From Niastella caeni (GTDB taxonomy: Bacteria; Bacteroidota; Bacteroidia; Chitinophagales; Chitinophagaceae): DNA of 64,000 bases. Below are positions 43,179 through 52,258 of the stretch, in pieces (the first letter of the stretch is position 1; each line of letters starts with the position of its first letter). The notes beneath the pieces are model-generated. The model had not been told where the DNA came from. It ran no database searches and saw only the letters and a list, made by a program, of their open reading frames with translations. The stretch spans positions 1,549,347-1,613,346 of the forward strand of contig NZ_STFF01000001.1 of NCBI RefSeq assembly GCF_004834005.1, read 5' to 3'. A program made the translations under genes and the position numbers.

Positions 43179-44234
43179 TTACGACTTCTTAGTATCCACC
43201 ACCACTTTGGCGCTCATTCCCGGACGTAAGCGATTTACAAAATCAGCATCCGATTTATCGAGTTTGATCCGAACAGGTATCCGCTGCACTACTTTTACGA
43301 AGTTACCGGTAGCGTTATCGGGCGGCAGTAAAGAAAATTTAGCGCCGGTAGCGCCTGCAAATGATTCTACCGTTCCGTTCAATAAATGATCGCCAAAAGC
43401 ATCCACATTGATATGCACAGCCTGACCTACACGGATATTATCAATCTGCGTTTCTTTAAAATTGGCAGTTAAAAACAGTCCATTATCATTTACTATGGAG
43501 AATAATGATTGACCGGCCTGCACCAATTGTCCGGGTTGAATGGTTTTTTTGGAAATAACACCATCCGTAGGCGCCGTAATAACAGTATAGCTCATTTGCA
43601 ATTTGGCATAATCAATATCAGCCTGGCGCAAGCCAATGTTAGAAGCGGTAGCCTGAACCTGCTGGCGGTTGGTACTTACTTTTTCCTGTACAACCGGCAC
43701 CTGTGTTTCAGCAGCACGCAACGCGGCTTCTGCCGCATCCTTTTCTGCTTTGGCCGCATCAAACTGCGCTTTGGTGATTGCATGATCTTCAAACAGGGCT
43801 TCATAACGCTTGAAATCTTCTGTTGCTTTCCAAACCCGTACTCTTGCTGTTTCTACATTAGCCTGGGCAGTGGCGATTCCAGTCCTGGCTTCGGCTACTG
43901 CATATTGTGAAACATTAACAGATTGTTTGGCAACTGCCAGCGCCGCTTCAGCCTGTTGCAGCCTGATCTGGAAATCCCGGTCATCGAGCACGACGAGGGT
44001 ATCTCCTGCTTTTACAAATTGGTTATCTGTAAAACGAATTTCTTTAATGTAGCCGCTTACCCTGGTAACAACCGGACTAATATCGGCGTCAACCTGGGCG
44101 TTATCTGTTTCCTCATGGCTTTGACCATAGAAATATTCTTTGGCAGTAAATGCCAATGCACCTACTAATACGAGTCCCAGGATAATCGGGAAAATGATCT
44201 TTTTCCCTTTACTGCTCTTTTTTACGTCGTTCAT
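43179..44234 (-). CDS. HlyD/EmrA-type membrane fusion protein
   Basis: This 351-aa periplasmic adaptor has one N-terminal membrane anchor (IIFPIILGLVLVGALAFTA, residues 13-31). A lipoyl half follows (ETDNAQVDADISPVVTRVSGYI). A long coiled-coil hairpin rich in Ala, Glu and Gln spans about 85-200. Then come the second lipoyl half (YTVITAPTDGVISKKTIQPG) and a beta-barrel (TANFKETQIDNIRVGQAVHI). It bridges the MFS pump and the TolC-type channel. It lies 29 nt after tolC. Confidence 0.95.
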   Translation of the reverse strand: MNDVKKSSKGKKIIFPIILGLVLVGALAFTAKEYFYGQSHEETDNAQVDADISPVVTRVSGYIKEIRFTDNQFVKAGDTLVVLDDRDFQIRLQQAEAALAVAKQSVNVSQYAVAEARTGIATAQANVETARVRVWKATEDFKRYEALFEDHAITKAQFDAAKAEKDAAEAALRAAETQVPVVQEKVSTNRQQVQATASNIGLRQADIDYAKLQMSYTVITAPTDGVISKKTIQPGQLVQAGQSLFSIVNDNGLFLTANFKETQIDNIRVGQAVHINVDAFGDHLLNGTVESFAGATGAKFSLLPPDNATGNFVKVVQRIPVRIKLDKSDADFVNRLRPGMSAKVVVDTKKS

Positions 44235-44263
44235 ACAATATCTCTTTAATACTTTTTAAAAGG

Positions 44264-45595
44264 TTAGGGTTGAATATGGCCTGTTGTTTTCAAAAGGGTA
44301 TAATAAGCGGCGGTAGCATCTGCCTTTGCCAGCTCAAGATTCAAACGCGACTCATACAACAGGGTTTGCGCATCAATACGGTCGGTGGTAGTTGCCAGGT
44401 TATTCTTGTACTTCGATTCGGTTATTCTTTCGTTTTCCGTTGCCTGTACAACAGCATCGTTCAGTACTTTAATTTTTTCCAAAGCCTGTTGATATTGGGT
44501 GTAGGATCTATTTACATCCATTTTCACCTGGTCGGTAAGCAAGTCGCGCGTGGTTGCTACTTCCTGTTTTTGCAAACTGGCCTCCGTTAACTTGTTCCTG
44601 CTCTTAAAGAAACCGGTAATATCCCAACTGGCATTTACGCCTACTACAAATGGAGCCAGGTAAGTAGCGCTTTTGGGGACCAATGCTTTTGTGGGATTGA
44701 TGTAATACAGATTGCCACCGATGCCTACAGTTGGCAACTTTTCATCGTGCACTTTCCTGATGTTGACATCGGCCAGCTTATCCTGGTAATTCAACGAGCC
44801 AAATTCCTTTCTATCTTGCAGGGCCTGCTTCAGATATGCTTCCGGTCTGTCATTCATATCCAGTTTGTAAGCTACGTCCTGTACCTGTATGGCTGTATTT
44901 TCTGGCAGACCCAGCAAGATATCGAGGTTATAATTCACCACTTTGCGGTTGTTTTCCAGTTCAATTTGCATCAGTTGTATGTTCGATTTCTGCAGTTGAA
45001 ACCGCAATACATCATTACGCGTGGCCAAGCCCTGGTTTTCAAACTTTTTTATCTCTGTTAATTTCTGGTCTACATCTTCCAGGTTCTGCGCTACTATTTT
45101 TTGATTCTGTTGAATTTTATAGAAGTTGATATACGCACTGATCACATTATATACAATTTCATCCTTGTCTTTTTCCGCATCCAGTTTGCTGCTTTGGATC
45201 AACAGGTTGGCCGATTCGCATGCATACCGGTAACGGCGCCCGTTAAAAATGGGTTCATTAATGCTCAGTGTTGCCTGGTACAGCGTGTTATCGAAGGTGA
45301 ATTGCATTTTCTTCGGATCTGAGCCATCGGATGAGGGCAGTGCAAAATTTCTCGACAACATCAACGCATGGCTATAACCAGCGCTCACTTTGGCGGTAGG
45401 CATTCTTTCATCTTTTGCCTGCTCCAATTGCGATACCGCCTGTTCAATTTTATTTTGAGCCAACTTTAATTGCTTGCTGTTTTGCACGCCCAAACGCACA
45501 GCTTCTTCGAGGCTAATTGTTTTGGTTTGTGCTTCCGCAGAAAAAATGGTTAGTAATAAGGCTAATCCCGATACTATTATCTTTTTCAAGTTCAT
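44264..45595 (-). CDS. TolC family outer-membrane efflux channel
   Basis: This 443-aa protein has a signal peptide (cleavage near AEAQ) and two outer-membrane-efflux-protein repeats: SLEEAVRLGVQNSKQLKLAQ at the start of the first and the long helical FENQGLATRNDVLRFQLQKS later. The second begins around QALQDRKEFGSLNYQDKLAD. As a trimer it forms the exit duct of the pump. It is 18 nt downstream of the TetR gene and 29 nt upstream of the adaptor gene, in one operon. Confidence 0.95.
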   Translation of the reverse strand: MNLKKIIVSGLALLLTIFSAEAQTKTISLEEAVRLGVQNSKQLKLAQNKIEQAVSQLEQAKDERMPTAKVSAGYSHALMLSRNFALPSSDGSDPKKMQFTFDNTLYQATLSINEPIFNGRRYRYACESANLLIQSSKLDAEKDKDEIVYNVISAYINFYKIQQNQKIVAQNLEDVDQKLTEIKKFENQGLATRNDVLRFQLQKSNIQLMQIELENNRKVVNYNLDILLGLPENTAIQVQDVAYKLDMNDRPEAYLKQALQDRKEFGSLNYQDKLADVNIRKVHDEKLPTVGIGGNLYYINPTKALVPKSATYLAPFVVGVNASWDITGFFKSRNKLTEASLQKQEVATTRDLLTDQVKMDVNRSYTQYQQALEKIKVLNDAVVQATENERITESKYKNNLATTTDRIDAQTLLYESRLNLELAKADATAAYYTLLKTTGHIQP

Positions 45596-45613
45596 GGATC
45601 TATATATTAAATG

Positions 45614-46255
45614 TTATTCTTCGTTTTTTATATCCAGGTGCGCCCGTAATAATTGCTTCAGATGCGTTTTTATCCGAGGAGCAATTTTTTTACGATAAGT
45701 GGCATCGTCGGTTTCTTCAACTTTCAATAGCCGGCAATACAGGCTTCTTGAATTGACGATCTGCATCAACGTACCAAACACGCTCGCCATCGTGAGCTCG
45801 ACATCTACCTTGCGAAAAACTTTTTTCTTTTGCCCGTCTGTGATCACCTTTTTTATTTCTTCCAGGTTCCGCAACTTGATATTTATAATAAGCTCTTTTA
45901 TTTCTGTTGAGCGCGTATTATTGTACTGTTGCGACATGATACAATGGAACTTGTAATTATTAAATATTTTATCCACATAATGCTCAACCTGCCGGTCAAC
46001 CTTATCCCAGGGGGTTAGGGTTTGATTTTTATTTAATTCTTCCAGAATACCCAGCGTATACCCGGCCCTGTCTTCTATCAACGCTTCCAGCAACTTTTCC
46101 TTTGAACCGAAGTAATAAGATATCATAGCAAGATTAACGTTAGCGAGTTGCGCTATATCCCGCACAGAAGTTCCATCAAATCCATTGTCGGCAAACAATT
46201 GCTCTGCAACCGTTAGTATGTGTGCCCTTTTATCAACTTTTTCAGTAGGTGCCAT
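45614..46255 (-). CDS. TetR/AcrR family repressor of the efflux operon
   Basis: This is a 213-aa regulator. The N-terminal helix-turn-helix covers about residues 10-55 (RAHILTVAEQLFADNGFDGT, SVRDIAQLANVNLAMISYYF, GSKEKLLEALIED). The C-terminal ligand domain includes a TetR_C-like helical bundle. It is the first gene of tetR-tolC-emrA-emrB and so most likely represses its own operon until a pump substrate binds. Two tandem 16-bp operator-like sites lie across its promoter. Confidence 0.93.
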   Translation of the reverse strand: MAPTEKVDKRAHILTVAEQLFADNGFDGTSVRDIAQLANVNLAMISYYFGSKEKLLEALIEDRAGYTLGILEELNKNQTLTPWDKVDRQVEHYVDKIFNNYKFHCIMSQQYNNTRSTEIKELIINIKLRNLEEIKKVITDGQKKKVFRKVDVELTMASVFGTLMQIVNSRSLYCRLLKVEETDDATYRKKIAPRIKTHLKQLLRAHLDIKNEE

Positions 46256-46281
46256 TTTTCAAATCAATTTCTTTGGAGCCC

Positions 46282-46312
46282 CAAAGTTAAACAAACGTTT
46301 AAATTAAACAAA
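46282..46312 (-). promoter_or_regulatory. Promoter of the tetR-efflux operon
   Basis: On the minus strand TTTG (46309-46312), a 19-nt spacer and TAACTTTG (46282-46289) match the consensus exactly, 27 nt before the tetR start codon. Confidence 0.75.
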
Positions 46313-46319
46313 CGTTTAA
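46287..46319. promoter_or_regulatory. Tandem TetR-type operator sites
   Basis: TTAAACAAACGTTTAA occurs twice without change, at 46287-46302 and 46304-46319, spaced by 17 bp. Each is a near-palindrome (TTAAAC / GTTTAA). The sites cover the -33 box, the spacer and the edge of the -7 box of the tetR promoter, so a bound repressor would exclude RNA polymerase. Confidence 0.75.
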
Positions 46320-47029
46320 GTAATTTTTACCCTTCATTATTTTATACGGCGTTGCAATTATTACAAACAGAAGCCCGGATTACGGCCAGGGTTAAAGTGT
46401 TCTACTTTGTTGATTTTAAATTGGATTGCAGTGTTAGAATAAATGTATGGGGCCCGGCGTATAGGCGGGAAAAAGAACAGTCTCAATAACAATTAAATAA
46501 CCAAACCAGAAGCCCGGATTTATCGGGGAAAGCGCTTTTTCAACTCCGGGCCCTTTGACATTTATCAATATGTCTTATTTGGGCTATTTTTCATTTGAAT
46601 TATATGTCACTAAAACAACTCCCGATCTGATGGTTTTTAGTCATCCGACTACCAAATGATTTACCAATGCAGCATTGCGGGTCCCTTTCAGCCTATTTCT
46701 TAATGTCTGATTTTTATCATTGATCTTATCTTTTGCAGCCAGCACCGAACCCTTCACAGCTATATTTTTTGCATAGGAAAGGGCTCAAACGTACGCCCAA
46801 TCAACGCATCAACATCGTTGCAGGTAATTTTTCATAGCCGATAATTTTTACATGTTAATACATAATAAACGATACATATTATCGTTTCATTGGTGTTTTC
46901 ATACTGGTTCAGTTCGTCTGCATAAATTTTCTATAACCTGGTTGCAGGAGATTTTGAGGAAAGGATGTGGTAGTTGAGCCGGGTTTTACAAACCGTCACT
47001 TAGTTCTCATTTAATAATATCAGGGTATG

Positions 47030-47058
47030 AACCGGCTTCTCTAAGCCGGTTTTCTGTT
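47030..47058 (+). terminator. Orphan terminator-like hairpin
   Basis: AACCGGCTT (47030-47038), the loop CTCT and AAGCCGGTT (47043-47051) form a perfect stem followed by TTCTGTTT on the plus strand. No gene precedes it. Confidence 0.6.
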
Positions 47059-47116
47059 TATATAACCATACCGGCGGAACTATTAAAATGCTAACAATAT
47101 TTAGCATAAAAAAATT

Positions 47117-47145
47117 GCCGCCCTTGAAAAAAGGCGGCCTTTTTG
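47117..47145. terminator. Second orphan terminator-like hairpin
   Basis: GCCGCCCTT (47117-47125) pairs with AAAGGCGGC (47130-47138) with one mismatch. CTTTTTG follows on the plus strand and AATTTTTTTATG on the minus strand, so it could end transcripts from either side. Confidence 0.6.
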
Positions 47146-47197
47146 CCCTATGCACTATTTAACCCCTATTAGAAAATTTTAAATTCCTTTTAATGGT

Positions 47198-47252
47198 TGT
47201 GCTGCCGGGGCATTAAACATTGCCCAAACAATGCCGGGCATGTTGCAGCACA
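47198..47252. other. Nested hairpin structure
   Basis: TGTGCTGC (47198-47205) pairs with GCAGCACA (47245-47252). Inside, GGCATT (47209-47214) pairs with AATGCC (47230-47235). The 55-nt element is far from any gene and is not followed by T residues. Its role is unknown. Confidence 0.4.
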
Positions 47253-47620
47253 CACTATAATATTTTGAATTAAATACCTACCAATATTACCATTTGAAAA
47301 CCGGGACGACCTGATGTTCACGCTGATTTACATTCTACAATTATACGCTGGCTTTACATACAGGCTGCATGAGGATGCCTGCTGGTTTTTTTGTAATGAT
47401 GGGGGTAGTGTTTTAATACTACTAAAGGCAGAGTGCAAAAAGATAGTGGCCAAAGTGTAACAGTTTAACAAGTACAGGATCAGGTTAGTAACAGCTTTCA
47501 TAATTAACGGCTTTCGTTGCCAGGTTGCGATGGTTCACCATTGCTTCCTTTGTGAGCCAAAGATATTTAACCAACACATACCACACAATAGCATTATTAC
47601 TTAGGAGCATCCATACGTAC

Positions 47621-47782
47621 ATGTCTCCGTTAGTTGATGAAATTACCGGCGTGTACAAACACGCGATTCAATCGTTTATATCTATCATGCATCCATTCAT
47701 TTTAAATGATCCAATAACCAAACCTGTAATTATATTCAATACAGATATTAACGTTGAATATAAAAATTGTATAAATGAATAA
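47621..47782 (+). CDS. Doubtful 53-residue ORF
   Basis: The frame is open from 47525, but the ATG at 47621 follows an AGGAG 13 nt upstream and gives a more protein-like product (MSPLVDEITGVYKHAIQSF...). No family is recognised and no promoter is seen. It may be chance in an AT-rich gap. Confidence 0.2.
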   Translation: MSPLVDEITGVYKHAIQSFISIMHPFILNDPITKPVIIFNTDINVEYKNCINE

Positions 47783-47867
47783 TCCTCTACGATTACATAC
47801 ACATCAGTTGTTAATAAAGTAAAACGTCAATGGCGTCAACAATCAATGTTTGGCCGTTGGATTACTT

Positions 47868-47903
47868 TACTATTAAAAAGTCCCGACGGTATCGTCGGGA
47901 CTT
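47868..47903 (-). terminator. Terminator of the aldo/keto reductase gene
   Basis: AAGTCCCGACG (47878-47888), the loop GTAT and CGTCGGGACTT (47893-47903) form a perfect stem. On the minus strand TTTAATAG follows. It is 34 nt beyond the gene's stop. Confidence 0.85.
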
Positions 47904-47936
47904 AATTGTTATTCGTACAAATATTTTATGAAGCTG

Positions 47937-48926
47937 CTAATTAAGGTCCATATGTGGCTTGTTCTGTAAAATCTTTTCTATTTCATCCATTACCTCCAGC
48001 GTTAATAAAGCCAACGCTTCTGTCGCTTTCAGGTTCTCTTCCAGCTGTTGTGTTTTGGTAGCGCCTAAAATAGCAGTTGTTACATTCGGGTTCTTTATTG
48101 TCCAGGCAATAGCTAGTGCCGCTAAAGAAACATTTAATTGTTTAGCAAGTTCAGTTAACTGTTTTACCTTCTTCAATTTTTCATCCTGTATCCATCTGTC
48201 CTTTAACCAGCCAAAGCCTTTAATGGCCAGTCGCGATTCTTCGGGGATACCATCATTGTATTTACCGGTTAAAAAGCCGGCTGCCAGCGGGCTCCAGATG
48301 GTTGTTCCTAAACCGGTGTTCTGAAACACAGGCAGGTAATCCATTTCCATTTTATAACGCTCGAACATATTGTATTGCGGTTGCTCCATTGTGGGGCCAA
48401 TTAAACAATATTGCTGCGCTACCCGGTGCGCTTCCATAATTTCAGCACCGCTCCACATACTGGTTCCCCAATACAGCACTTTCCCCTGCTGAATGAGGTT
48501 GTGCATCGTCCATACTACTTCTTCAATTGGAACGGCAGGATCGGGTCTGTGACAATAATAAAGATCCAGGTAATCGTGCTGCAGGCGTTCCAGCGCCTCA
48601 TGGCAGGCTTCTACAATATGCTTTCTGCTTAAACCCGTTTGATTCGGCTTGCTGTTGTTTCCGCGCCAGCCGAAAAACACTTTCGAAGAAATAACATACG
48701 ACGTGCGGTCCCAATTCTTTTTCTTCAATACCCTTCCCATCATTTTTTCACTCTCCCCCAGCGCATACCCTTCCGCATTATCAAAAAAGTTAATGCCTGC
48801 ATCATAGGATAAACCCATCAATGCATCAGCGATACTGTCGTCAATTTGTTTGTGAAAAGTTACCCAACTGCCAAAGGAAAGAACACTTAATTGTAAGCCT
48901 GATCGTCCAAGTCTTCTATATTCCAT
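47937..48926 (-). CDS. Aldo/keto reductase (potassium-channel beta-subunit type)
   Basis: This protein has 329 aa from the ATG at 48924-48926 (MEYRRLGRSGLQLSVLSFGS); the longer start at 48947 lies inside the -7 box and is rejected. It is a TIM-barrel NADPH oxidoreductase: catalytic Asp/Tyr in FFDNAEGYALGESEKMMG, Lys in SSKVFFGW, and His in YYCHRPDPAVPIEEVVW. The late ILGATKTQQLEENLKA is the cofactor-binding block. It resembles YghZ and Kv-beta proteins, which reduce aldehydes such as methylglyoxal. Single gene. Confidence 0.92.
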   Translation of the reverse strand: MEYRRLGRSGLQLSVLSFGSWVTFHKQIDDSIADALMGLSYDAGINFFDNAEGYALGESEKMMGRVLKKKNWDRTSYVISSKVFFGWRGNNSKPNQTGLSRKHIVEACHEALERLQHDYLDLYYCHRPDPAVPIEEVVWTMHNLIQQGKVLYWGTSMWSGAEIMEAHRVAQQYCLIGPTMEQPQYNMFERYKMEMDYLPVFQNTGLGTTIWSPLAAGFLTGKYNDGIPEESRLAIKGFGWLKDRWIQDEKLKKVKQLTELAKQLNVSLAALAIAWTIKNPNVTTAILGATKTQQLEENLKATEALALLTLEVMDEIEKILQNKPHMDLN

Positions 48927-48944
48927 AAAATTTGTTTTTGGAAT

Positions 48945-48952
48945 CAAAAGTA
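48945..48952 (-). promoter_or_regulatory. -7 box of the aldo/keto reductase gene
   Basis: The minus strand reads TACTTTTG, 19 nt before the start codon, giving a short leader. TTCGAG lies near the -33 position but is weak. Confidence 0.45.
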
Positions 48953-49079
48953 AGGCTGGAGCGCTTAACTCGAAGAGTAAAATAGAATTTTAATAATAGC
49001 CGGGATCGTTCCTGCCAATCAATTACTGCCTTAATCCATGCAACATCCCAACCATATCATCTCCATCAACCTGTCAGAT

Positions 49080-49670
49080 TTACTGCGGTAACCCGCTATT
49101 CGGCACCAACATAGGCCCGGAGCTACTATAAAAAGTGTAAGAGGTAAGATTTTGTGACGCCCGCAAACCATCTTTTGCAAAAATTATTTTATCGCGTTGA
49201 TAAACATGGGCGGGTTTATTGGTATGAAATTCCTGCTTGTCCTGGTCCCACCATAACTCCTGCGTACGCAGGGTATCGCCATTTTTAATGCTTACCACCA
49301 GCACGCTGTCGCGCAGCAACACTTTACGATCAAACTCTACATATTTGGCGTAGCGGGCATCCAACGTGCTTTCTATTATGGTACTATCGTCATAAAAATC
49401 AACGTGCAGGCTGTGCGGGAATTCCATATATGGCGAATCCGCCGGTGATTGACCCTGTACCCGTAGCATATACGGTGCGGTGAGTTTTGCTTTTACCTTT
49501 CCCGACTGGCTCAGGTAACTTTCTATTTTTTTTGCTTCTTCAACGGCTACTTTCTTTTGAAATAACTGGTCAACCACATTCTGATCGTTTTCACAGGAAG
49601 TAAATACAAAAAAACAACCCAATAAAAGGGCTGCGGCAAAAAAGTAGTATGTAATACTGGTACTTCGCAT
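49080..49670 (-). CDS. lptC: LPS export protein LptC (lipoprotein form)
   Basis: This 196-aa protein has a lipobox FTSC (Cys26) after a hydrophobic segment. The LptC beta-jellyroll follows: SGKVKAKLTAPYMLRVQG, PYMEFPHSLHVDFYDDSTII and ESTLDARYAKYVEFDRKVLL. LptC takes lipopolysaccharide from the LptBFG transporter and hands it to LptA. In Bacteroidota LptC is often a lipoprotein, as here, rather than a single-helix protein. It lies 27 nt after coaX in one operon. Confidence 0.9.
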   Translation of the reverse strand: MRSTSITYYFFAAALLLGCFFVFTSCENDQNVVDQLFQKKVAVEEAKKIESYLSQSGKVKAKLTAPYMLRVQGQSPADSPYMEFPHSLHVDFYDDSTIIESTLDARYAKYVEFDRKVLLRDSVLVVSIKNGDTLRTQELWWDQDKQEFHTNKPAHVYQRDKIIFAKDGLRASQNLTSYTFYSSSGPMLVPNSGLPQ

Positions 49671-49697
49671 ATTTAATCTGCTAACAACCTGGTTCGC

Positions 49698-50429
49698 TCA
49701 CCCATTATTGTGCTCGCTGATAGCATAAAGGCCCTTGAAAATCAGATCAGGGTCTGCAAATATCTTGTTTTTCAAATGATACACAAAATAGGGTGCATCC
49801 CCTCCGGTTAACACCACGTTAAAGTTATCGTACCTTTCCCCATAGGCATCTATCATGCCGTGGATCTCTTTAGCCATACCCAGGATCACGCCACTGAGTA
49901 TATTGGTGCGGGTATCGTAGCCGATCAATGGCAGGTTCCAGTCTTTTTCAACCAGCGGCAATTTGGCGGTAAAAAGCTTCAGCGATTTAAACCGCATTTC
50001 CATTCCCGGCGAAATACCGCCACCTAAAAATTCGTGGTATTTATTAACGAAATTGTAGGTGATAGCACTGCCTAATCCGATTACCAAATTATTATACTCA
50101 GGGAAAAGATCAACAGCGGCTACCATCAACGCCAGGCGGTCGGCGCCAATATCCTGCGGCTTACCCACGGGTGTTGTTATAGGTATTTTAGACTGATGAT
50201 TTAATTTATGGAAACGGGATGCTGCGGCAAGCATCTGTTCCAGGTTGGGATTATGATTTACAACTGAAGATAGAATAGATTTGTGAGGCTTGTACGTATT
50301 GAGCAGGTGTTGAATGGTTTCATCGCTATCATTTTCCAGCACCAGCACTTGCTGCATCTCTCTGTTATTAAAAACAGCACATTTCAACCGGGTATTGCCG
50401 AAATCAAAGCAAAGTGTTGTATGAACCAA
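49698..50429 (-). CDS. coaX: Type III pantothenate kinase
   Basis: This 243-aa enzyme catalyses the first step of CoA synthesis, the phosphorylation of pantothenate. The ASKHA-fold phosphate-1 motif is FDFGNTRLK near the N-terminus. IGADRLALMVAAV holds the catalytic Asp, and GLGSAITYNFVNKYHEFLGG and GISPGMEMRFKSL are the pantothenate-binding region. The type III family is insensitive to CoA feedback and uses monovalent cations. It is followed by lptC. Confidence 0.95.
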   Translation of the reverse strand: MVHTTLCFDFGNTRLKCAVFNNREMQQVLVLENDSDETIQHLLNTYKPHKSILSSVVNHNPNLEQMLAAASRFHKLNHQSKIPITTPVGKPQDIGADRLALMVAAVDLFPEYNNLVIGLGSAITYNFVNKYHEFLGGGISPGMEMRFKSLKLFTAKLPLVEKDWNLPLIGYDTRTNILSGVILGMAKEIHGMIDAYGERYDNFNVVLTGGDAPYFVYHLKNKIFADPDLIFKGLYAISEHNNG

Positions 50430-50573
50430 ACTGAATATATTTTACGGTTTCCTGGATCAAATACCGGATGAAGAAATGCGATTTTTTTGTTTCTGCCAAA
50501 AAAGATTCAGTCGCTATGGGCGGCAAATTTACCGGTGCACCAATAGCGTTATTAAGAGGATAACCCTGGAAGT

Positions 50574-51221
50574 TTACAATTCAATATCGAAATCAAAAGC
50601 AGATAAATTTCGGAAATGGCCGTTCAGCTTTACTTTTTCCTTTAATTGCTCCATTTCCAGCAGCAGCGGTAATACTTTTTGCAGATGCCGTTTTATATAT
50701 TCCTGACGTTGCAATTCCTTCATCAATCCAAGCAGCTCATATTCTTCCTCCAGCGATAGCCCCGCATGATGGCCTACATCATATGCCTGCAAAAGCTCCT
50801 CTGGTTTCTTGAAATCTTTGGTGATATTCAGCAGGCGGTGCAACTGCTTCACCCCATTCACCACTTTTTGCATCAATTCGCGGTTGCCCGCCTCATCATT
50901 TTCCGGATAATTTACAATAGCGCCGCTGTATAATTTATCCGGGACCTGTTTAATTACTTCCAGAACACGAAAAATGCGCAAACCTTCGGTTTTAATATCC
51001 ATTTCACCATTTTCATAGGTTTGCACAATATCGGTTACCTGCACCAGGGTGCCCATTTCCTGTAACCGGTTATTTACCACAGAGGGGATCCCAAATGATT
51101 TTTTAGTTTCGAAACACTCATTAATCAATTGCTTGTATCGCGGTTCGAAAATATGGAGATGTACTTTTTCGCCTGGAAAAACTACAATGCTCAAGGGGAA
51201 AATCGGAATAAAATTAGTCAT
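50574..51221 (-). CDS. LON substrate-binding-domain protein
   Basis: This is a 215-aa cytoplasmic protein resembling the N-terminal domain of Lon protease without ATPase or peptidase parts. It opens IPIFPLSIVVFPGEKVHLHI, followed by FEPRYKQLINEC and MGTLVQVTDIVQTYENGEMD. The second half is helical. Such stand-alone proteins are thought to bind unfolded or specific substrates; function here is unknown. It is divergent from the GT cluster and upstream of coaX by 144 nt. Confidence 0.88.
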   Translation of the reverse strand: MTNFIPIFPLSIVVFPGEKVHLHIFEPRYKQLINECFETKKSFGIPSVVNNRLQEMGTLVQVTDIVQTYENGEMDIKTEGLRIFRVLEVIKQVPDKLYSGAIVNYPENDEAGNRELMQKVVNGVKQLHRLLNITKDFKKPEELLQAYDVGHHAGLSLEEEYELLGLMKELQRQEYIKRHLQKVLPLLLEMEQLKEKVKLNGHFRNLSAFDFDIEL

Positions 51222-51287
51222 ATAAAATACGCGTTTTGCAATCTAACACAATGTTTTTAAACCTGTAAAATATATTCCACATTCAGC

Positions 51288-51295
51288 TACATTTG
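51288..51295 (+). promoter_or_regulatory. -7 box of the GT2-GT9-meaB genes
   Basis: TACATTTG matches TAnnTTTG, 46 nt before the first start codon at 51342. No TTG lies at a fitting distance upstream, so it is tentative. Confidence 0.4.
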
Positions 51296-51341
51296 CATGG
51301 CATATTGTATTACTCTTTAACACCGTATTTAAATAAAAGTT

Positions 51342-52217
51342 ATGAAAATTTCGGGATTTATTATTATTCGAAATGCGGTAATTAATGATTATCCCGTAAC
51401 GGAGGCTATACGTTCTGTATTACCAATGGTAGATGAAATGATCGTGAGCATTGGCAATTGTGAAGATGATACCCTGGGATTGATACAATCGATCGCCTCT
51501 GACAAAATCAAGATCGTACATTCAGTATGGGACCCTGCCTTGCGTAAAGGGGGTGAAGTGCTGGCTGTTGAAACGAATAAAGCTTTTGCACATATATCAC
51601 CTGATTCCGATTGGGCTTTTTACATTCAGGCCGATGAAGTGGTGCACGAAAAATATTACCCGGTCATTCTGGAAGCTGCCAAAAAATACAAAGATCAAAA
51701 AGAAGTAGAAGGTCTGTTATTCAAATACACCCATTTTTATGGTACGTATAACTATGTAGGTGACAGCCGGCGTTGGTACAATCGCGAAATTCGCCTCATA
51801 CGAAATGATAAAAGCATTTATTCTTATAAAGATGCACAAGGATTTCGAAAAGATGGCCGTAAACTATTGGTAAAACCAATTGACGCATATATTTATCATT
51901 ACGGCTGGGTTAAAAGCCCGAAGCAAATGCTTCAAAAACAAAAGAACCTTGGTAAATTCTGGCGTAACGATGAAGAATGGGCACAGTTGTTATCGTCTGC
52001 AGATTTCTGGGACTTTAATAATGATTTTGATTCACTGGTAAAATTCACCGGTACACATCCTGCCGTTATGCAGGAAAGAATTAAAAATCAAAACTGGCAA
52101 ATTGAGCTGGATGTAAGCCGCAAACGATTTTCATTTAAAAACCGCCTGTTGTATTACGTTGAAAAAGCAACCGGCAAACGCCTGTTCGATTACAAGAATT
52201 ATAAAATATTAAGATAA
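51342..52217 (+). CDS. Family 2-type glycosyltransferase
   Basis: This is a 291-aa cytoplasmic or membrane-associated enzyme. The N-terminal GT-A region is unusual but recognisable: ISGFIIIRNAVINDYPVTEA, then VDEMIVSIGNCEDDT and the metal-binding-like AFYIQADEVVHEKY, where QADE stands in the place of DxD. The middle part (RWYNREIRLIRN) contacts the acceptor in relatives. The sugar donor is unknown. It opens a plus-strand run with a GT9 gene and meaB, probably one transcript, and faces away from the LON-domain gene. Confidence 0.8.
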   Translation: MKISGFIIIRNAVINDYPVTEAIRSVLPMVDEMIVSIGNCEDDTLGLIQSIASDKIKIVHSVWDPALRKGGEVLAVETNKAFAHISPDSDWAFYIQADEVVHEKYYPVILEAAKKYKDQKEVEGLLFKYTHFYGTYNYVGDSRRWYNREIRLIRNDKSIYSYKDAQGFRKDGRKLLVKPIDAYIYHYGWVKSPKQMLQKQKNLGKFWRNDEEWAQLLSSADFWDFNNDFDSLVKFTGTHPAVMQERIKNQNWQIELDVSRKRFSFKNRLLYYVEKATGKRLFDYKNYKILR

Positions 52218-52258
52218 CCTAAAACCGGTTTGGTATCTAATCCTGTAAAAATAAGCCA

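Larger units (their letters stand above)
46320..47936. other. 1.6 kb region without a recognisable gene
   Basis: Stop codons are frequent in all frames; the only ORF of any length is 47525-47782. Several hairpins are present: GCCCGGA...TCCGGGC (46512-46551), AAACGATA-CATAT-TATCGTTT (46867-46887), two terminator-like stems (47030, 47117) and a nested stem (47198-47252). The 14-bp run CAGAAGCCCGGATT occurs at 46368 and 46507. It could hold small RNAs or be the remains of decayed genes. Confidence 0.5.

Noticed and set aside
46320..47160. tmRNA, RNase P RNA or SRP RNA in the gene-free region
   Set aside because: None of the conserved cores of these RNAs could be recognised; the hairpins alone do not identify them.
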